NCBI GenBank assembly: GCA_015039315.1
Contig: WIDE01000109.1
Coordinates: 26,747-90,746 of the forward strand
Length of the DNA: 64,000 bases
Direction of reading: 5' to 3'
DNA from: Clavulina sp. PMI_390
Lineage: Eukaryota; Basidiomycota; Agaricomycetes; Cantharellales; Hydnaceae
A model generated the notes under the pieces. The model was not told the DNA's origin, searched no databases, and saw only the letters and a list, made by a program, of their open reading frames with translations. Numbering within the stretch: the stretch's first letter is position 1; each line of letters begins with the position of its first letter. Below, piece by piece: positions 58,272 through 64,000 of the stretch. Position numbers and translations under genes: made by a program.

Positions 58272-60123
58272 TTAAGGTAGTGCAACATGCTTGGAAGCAT
58301 GTAAAACAAGTGGAACGGTGAAATGAAAAAGACATACCACCACATTCTTTACCGCGCCTGCGGAACCACCCGTAATGTCCAACCCTGCAAGGTTCCATGT
58401 TCTAGGAAAGATGTAAATTTCAAATAACCATACCATACTGGACAGCGCCGATGGGGGCATAATGACGAAAGAGGCGAATAGACTCACCCAGGGCAAGATG
58501 TCGTCGAGCCACAGTTAATTTCTAGGCGCTTTGCTCCTGAGGCAACCGCAACGGTGTTGGTGCCAGTGAACGCAATCCCTGAGACAATAACACCCGTGCC
58601 AGGTGTGCCGAGGGTGGAAGGGTAGCTTTGATCGATGAGGACACCGTAGCTGGTGATGCCCGAGAGGGTGTTCCCACTATCAATTCATCCACGATTCATA
58701 TGGTGTTAGTAGCACACTCCCAGAGATTCATTAATTTTGTGACAGAATACGAATACGCACCTGTAAGTAACACCAGTGACGAATGAATTCGACCCAGTAG
58801 CGTCAGTCTTGATACGGAATCCTGTGACGCCGTCCGTCATCTTGTTGTTAGAAATAACAACGTTGCTGACGGTGGTGTCATTGCCAATGCTGCCGATCGA
58901 GATCCCGTGGTTGGGGCCAGCGCAAGTGTTTCCCTAAGAAGCAGTCAAAGAGATATCATTAGATGACGTAGCTGAGGATTTGCAGGAGAAAATGACAAAC
59001 GGTGAACGTGATTCCAGTGCCGCGATTGATTGCCAAGCAGTCATCCTAAATCAAATCACGGTATCGCATTAGCGAAGAGCGTTTCACGAATGGATTGACG
59101 AATAGGACTAGGTAATAGATGTGCTTCGTACCTGAGTATGAACACTGCAACCGGAAATAGTGACTGGTCCATCAGAAGACACATCAAAGCCATCGGTGTT
59201 ATGGCCCAGAGTGCTGGCATCACCGGCACCTGCGTGAACATATGGGTGAGTGGATGGCAACAAGGTACGTCGAGAGATTTGTCAACGCACTGTTGTCGAC
59301 ATTGACGTTTGTGACCGTGATCGACTTCCCTCCAATAGCAACGCTGCGCATGGGCGCGTTGAGTACGTTCACGTTCTTGAACGTACCACTGTTGTTGATG
59401 CGAAGAAGTGGCGCTGGCTTGGTTTTTCCACCGCTTCCTCCAAGACCATCCTGTTAGAATATTCCCCAGGGAGGGATGCTGGTATTAGTCAAGTGGCGAG
59501 AATCATAGGATCCGAACCAGTCCAAGAAAACTTACCCAGTACGAGGCACCATTTCCGATTAGCTGATAGCCTCCGCCGTCAAAAGTGACGGAGGTACCGG
59601 AGACGACCATCAGAGGGCCTGCCCATTGCTGTGAACAATACAGAAGCATGAGGTTAGGTTCAAGCAAGAGATAAATCAGCGTCTGGAACACGCACGTAGT
59701 AAGGGAATGTAATGCTTCCTTGCATCGTGATCGTAGCTCCAGTGGGGGCAGCAATGGTAAGGGTAGCTTCATAAACATTGGTCAGTGGCTAGTCCCCATG
59801 TCGCTCTAGGATGGGTATCACTCACTGCCTTCAGTCATTGTGAACGCCTCTGCAAATATGGAACGTAGTCAGAAATCCCAGCTGGTTGCGATGGCGAATC
59901 CAACCGACGCGTTGAGTGACTCACCGATGATGATAGTCGTACACTCCACTGCCGCTGCAACGGAAGCCGCAGAGTTGATAGTACCTGTGCACTTCTTGCC
60001 AATACGAGAGGGTTCGTCGCCGGTGGCATTGAAGTAGGTAGGTAAAGGGTTCGCTGAGGCCGAGTGAAGCATTGACAGCACACTGAGCAGCGCAGCTCCT
60101 CGGAGCAGAGACATGACGGCCAT
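58272..60123 (-). CDS. Secreted polygalacturonase (GH28)
   Basis: This minus-strand gene has at least nine short exons. The start at 60123 (MAVMSLLRGAALLSVLSMLH, then SASANPLP), or at 60114 (MSLLRG), gives a signal peptide. Mature blocks are RIGKKCTGTINSAASVAAAV, EAFTMTEG, TLTIAAPTGATITMQGSITF, SGTSVTFDGGGYQLIGNGAS, the catalytic NTDGFDVSS, the DDCLAIN pair, CAGPNHGISIGSIG and FRIKTDATG, then SGITSYGVLIDQSYP and TWNLAGLDITGGSAG. These are the four GH28 signatures (N-T-D, D-D, G-H-G, R-I-K), with NHG in place of GHG. The enzyme hydrolyses pectic homogalacturonan in the plant wall. Exo or endo action is not decided. The last few codons are uncertain: read-through of NVVVCLF ends at 58272, and a short terminal exon is also possible. 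Confidence 0.88.
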
Positions 60124-62558
<2,435 letters not shown>

Positions 62559-62744
62559 GATGATGTGGAGTTGAGAGGATAGTTGGATTGTGATATGCTA
62601 TTCTTCGTTGCGTGTAACTTATATATCACAATACTAATTGATAGAGATTATGTGTAAGGGGGTCGTTGAGCATTCTCTATCGTGCATTAGTGCCAGTGGA
62701 AGGTGACGAACTGGTTGCGTGATGAGGAGTCCAAGGTATCGTCC

Positions 62745-64000
62745 TCAATCGTGCCGCACAACCAAAATTCGCCAATTCGGACTCAGTACTGTCGCGCAAA
62801 AAACCCAGACCCCCGAGCGTAAACAGGCTCCTACACAGAACCATCTCCTTCCCGATGTGTTGTCATCAGACATCTGAGATGGTAGGGCCACCAGTGGCCG
62901 GCTCAAACCAGGCAGAGCGCTAACTGGAGCATCGGGGGTAATGCGAAGGACCAGAGCATCATCCTGCAAATGAGATGTGGCTTCCTCGTCGAAGTCTGAG
63001 GCGTCAGCGAGGGTAAAGTGAGTTTGTGGTGCCATAGTCCATGATGGCACCAAGTGCTCGTTCCAGCGCCAGGGCTCCTCAGGGTTTGGCAGCTCGTAGA
63101 AATCTCCGGAATCAGAGACTGCTCTCATCACAGAGAAGCTATAGCTTGCGGTAGTGCATTTGATGAACATGATAGTTCCACTTTCATGTTGTGATAGACG
63201 AATCGGTCCCCGATTCTGAATAGAAAGAGAGAGATGTTGCTTATTCAGGAATGGCCGCCCCTCTGGTGTACCAGAGACCGTGATAAATGTGGCGGGAGCA
63301 CCATTGGTGCCAACCGGCAACGGAGAGAGGCATAGATCCAGGCGATCTGCCAGGACCTCGCCATGCACTTTCACCATGGCCCCATTTTGAATGACCGTGA
63401 ACATTTCAAAGACTCCCTTGCCGATGCCATAGACGTTGAATTTGATGGGGTACCTCGCGAGTTTTCCGCTTTGCGAATCCCAGAGAATCGACTCGCCTTC
63501 ACTCATGGAATGATAGCACTCGTTTATGACCCAGCGCCCCGAGAAGCGGATCCTGGGAAATTCATCTCCTTCCAGATTCCAAAGATTGGAGATGCGGTAG
63601 GATGGCTGCCCATCATCCGAACAAAGCATCTCTATCGTAATCACGCTATAGCCAGAGCTAGAGTAAAAGTCAATGACAGGCGACACTCAATAGAAAAGTT
63701 CAGCACACCTTATTTGGAAGTTCACTGTCATTGTTGCGTGGCAGTAGAAAGCTTGCGAGAGTGGATCATACCATACCCTTGAAAGATCGAGGTATTTGAT
63801 TGCGCTCGCGGCCGCGTGAATCTGTATGGATGTTGTAGGGGGCAGCGACTCGTGATCTCCTTGAGAGGCACTAGTACCCCAACATAGAAGGTGAAGAGTA
63901 TCTCCATGCACGTCGGAAGCAAGGCCCATCAGCCACGGACCGCCAGGGCAATAGCGAAGAGTTGCTTTGTGGAGGTGGAAGTCAGGGTCATAACCTAATA
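62745..64000 (-). CDS. Unrecognised protein, C-terminal part (cut by window edge)
   Basis: This minus-strand gene enters from the right edge. The segment 64000-63709 and the exon 63657-62745 are joined across a 51-nt intron (63708-63658, GTGTGC...CTCTAG), which brings VNFQI and SSGYSVITIEM into one frame. It ends RILVVRHD. The visible 400 or so residues contain repeated beta-rich, Trp-containing segments (YLDLSRVWYDPLSQAF, YRISNLWNLEGDEFPRIRFS, FYELPNPEEPWRWNE), suggestive of a beta-sheet or propeller-like fold. Basidiomycete F-box proteins often have such tails, but the N-terminus needed to decide lies outside. No function is assigned. Confidence 0.55.

Overview
The window is nuclear DNA of a filamentous basidiomycete. 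The genes are cut by many 50-75 nt GT-AG introns, and the gene content is typical of Agaricomycetes: DUF6534-type membrane proteins, F-box genes, AIM9-like kinases, Zn2Cys6 regulators and a GH28 pectinase. A Rhizoctonia/Ceratobasidium-like (Cantharellales) genome fits best, but that is an inference from gene style and not a measurement.

Layout. (1) 1-2390: two tandem minus-strand F-box genes, the first cut by the window edge, duplicated together with their 5' flank. (2) 3597-15103: four tandem plus-strand multi-exon genes for DUF6534-type multi-pass membrane proteins. Three of them carry the same spaced promoter module. (3) 15281-19355: a minus-strand Rgp1 homologue (Golgi Ric1-Rgp1 exchange factor partner) with a long Gly/Ser-rich linker. 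(4) 19636-30253: five paralogues of an unnamed family, one minus and four plus, whose C-terminal part resembles a nucleotide/nucleic-acid deaminase fold. Only the minus copy keeps a His-Ala-Glu signature. (5) 30613-36809: a short-chain dehydrogenase, an F-box-like leucine-rich protein and an alpha/beta hydrolase, all minus. (6) 37279-41653: two tandem AIM9-like mitochondrial APH-fold kinases with identical exon lengths. The second has lost its catalytic and metal-binding residues. (7) 41992-46704: a LigB-type extradiol (DOPA) dioxygenase, the ribosomal protein uS14/RPS29 with a GC-AG intron, and a divergent Rho-type GTPase with altered switch motifs and a CVVV prenylation box. (8) 47401-56635: three tandem Zn2Cys6 transcription factor genes, the first a pseudogene. 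The two intact ones share a GACCGGTC palindrome about 85 bp upstream. (9) 58272-64000: a secreted GH28 polygalacturonase, dolichol-phosphate mannosyltransferase DPM1, and an unrecognised gene that runs off the right edge.

The main theme is local gene-family expansion (2, 4, 5, 2 and 3 copies) among single-copy housekeeping genes (RGP1, RPS29, DPM1). In several arrays one copy shows loss of active-site residues or outright decay, while upstream sequence blocks stay conserved at fixed spacing. No mobile element, tRNA, rRNA or CRISPR array was recognised.
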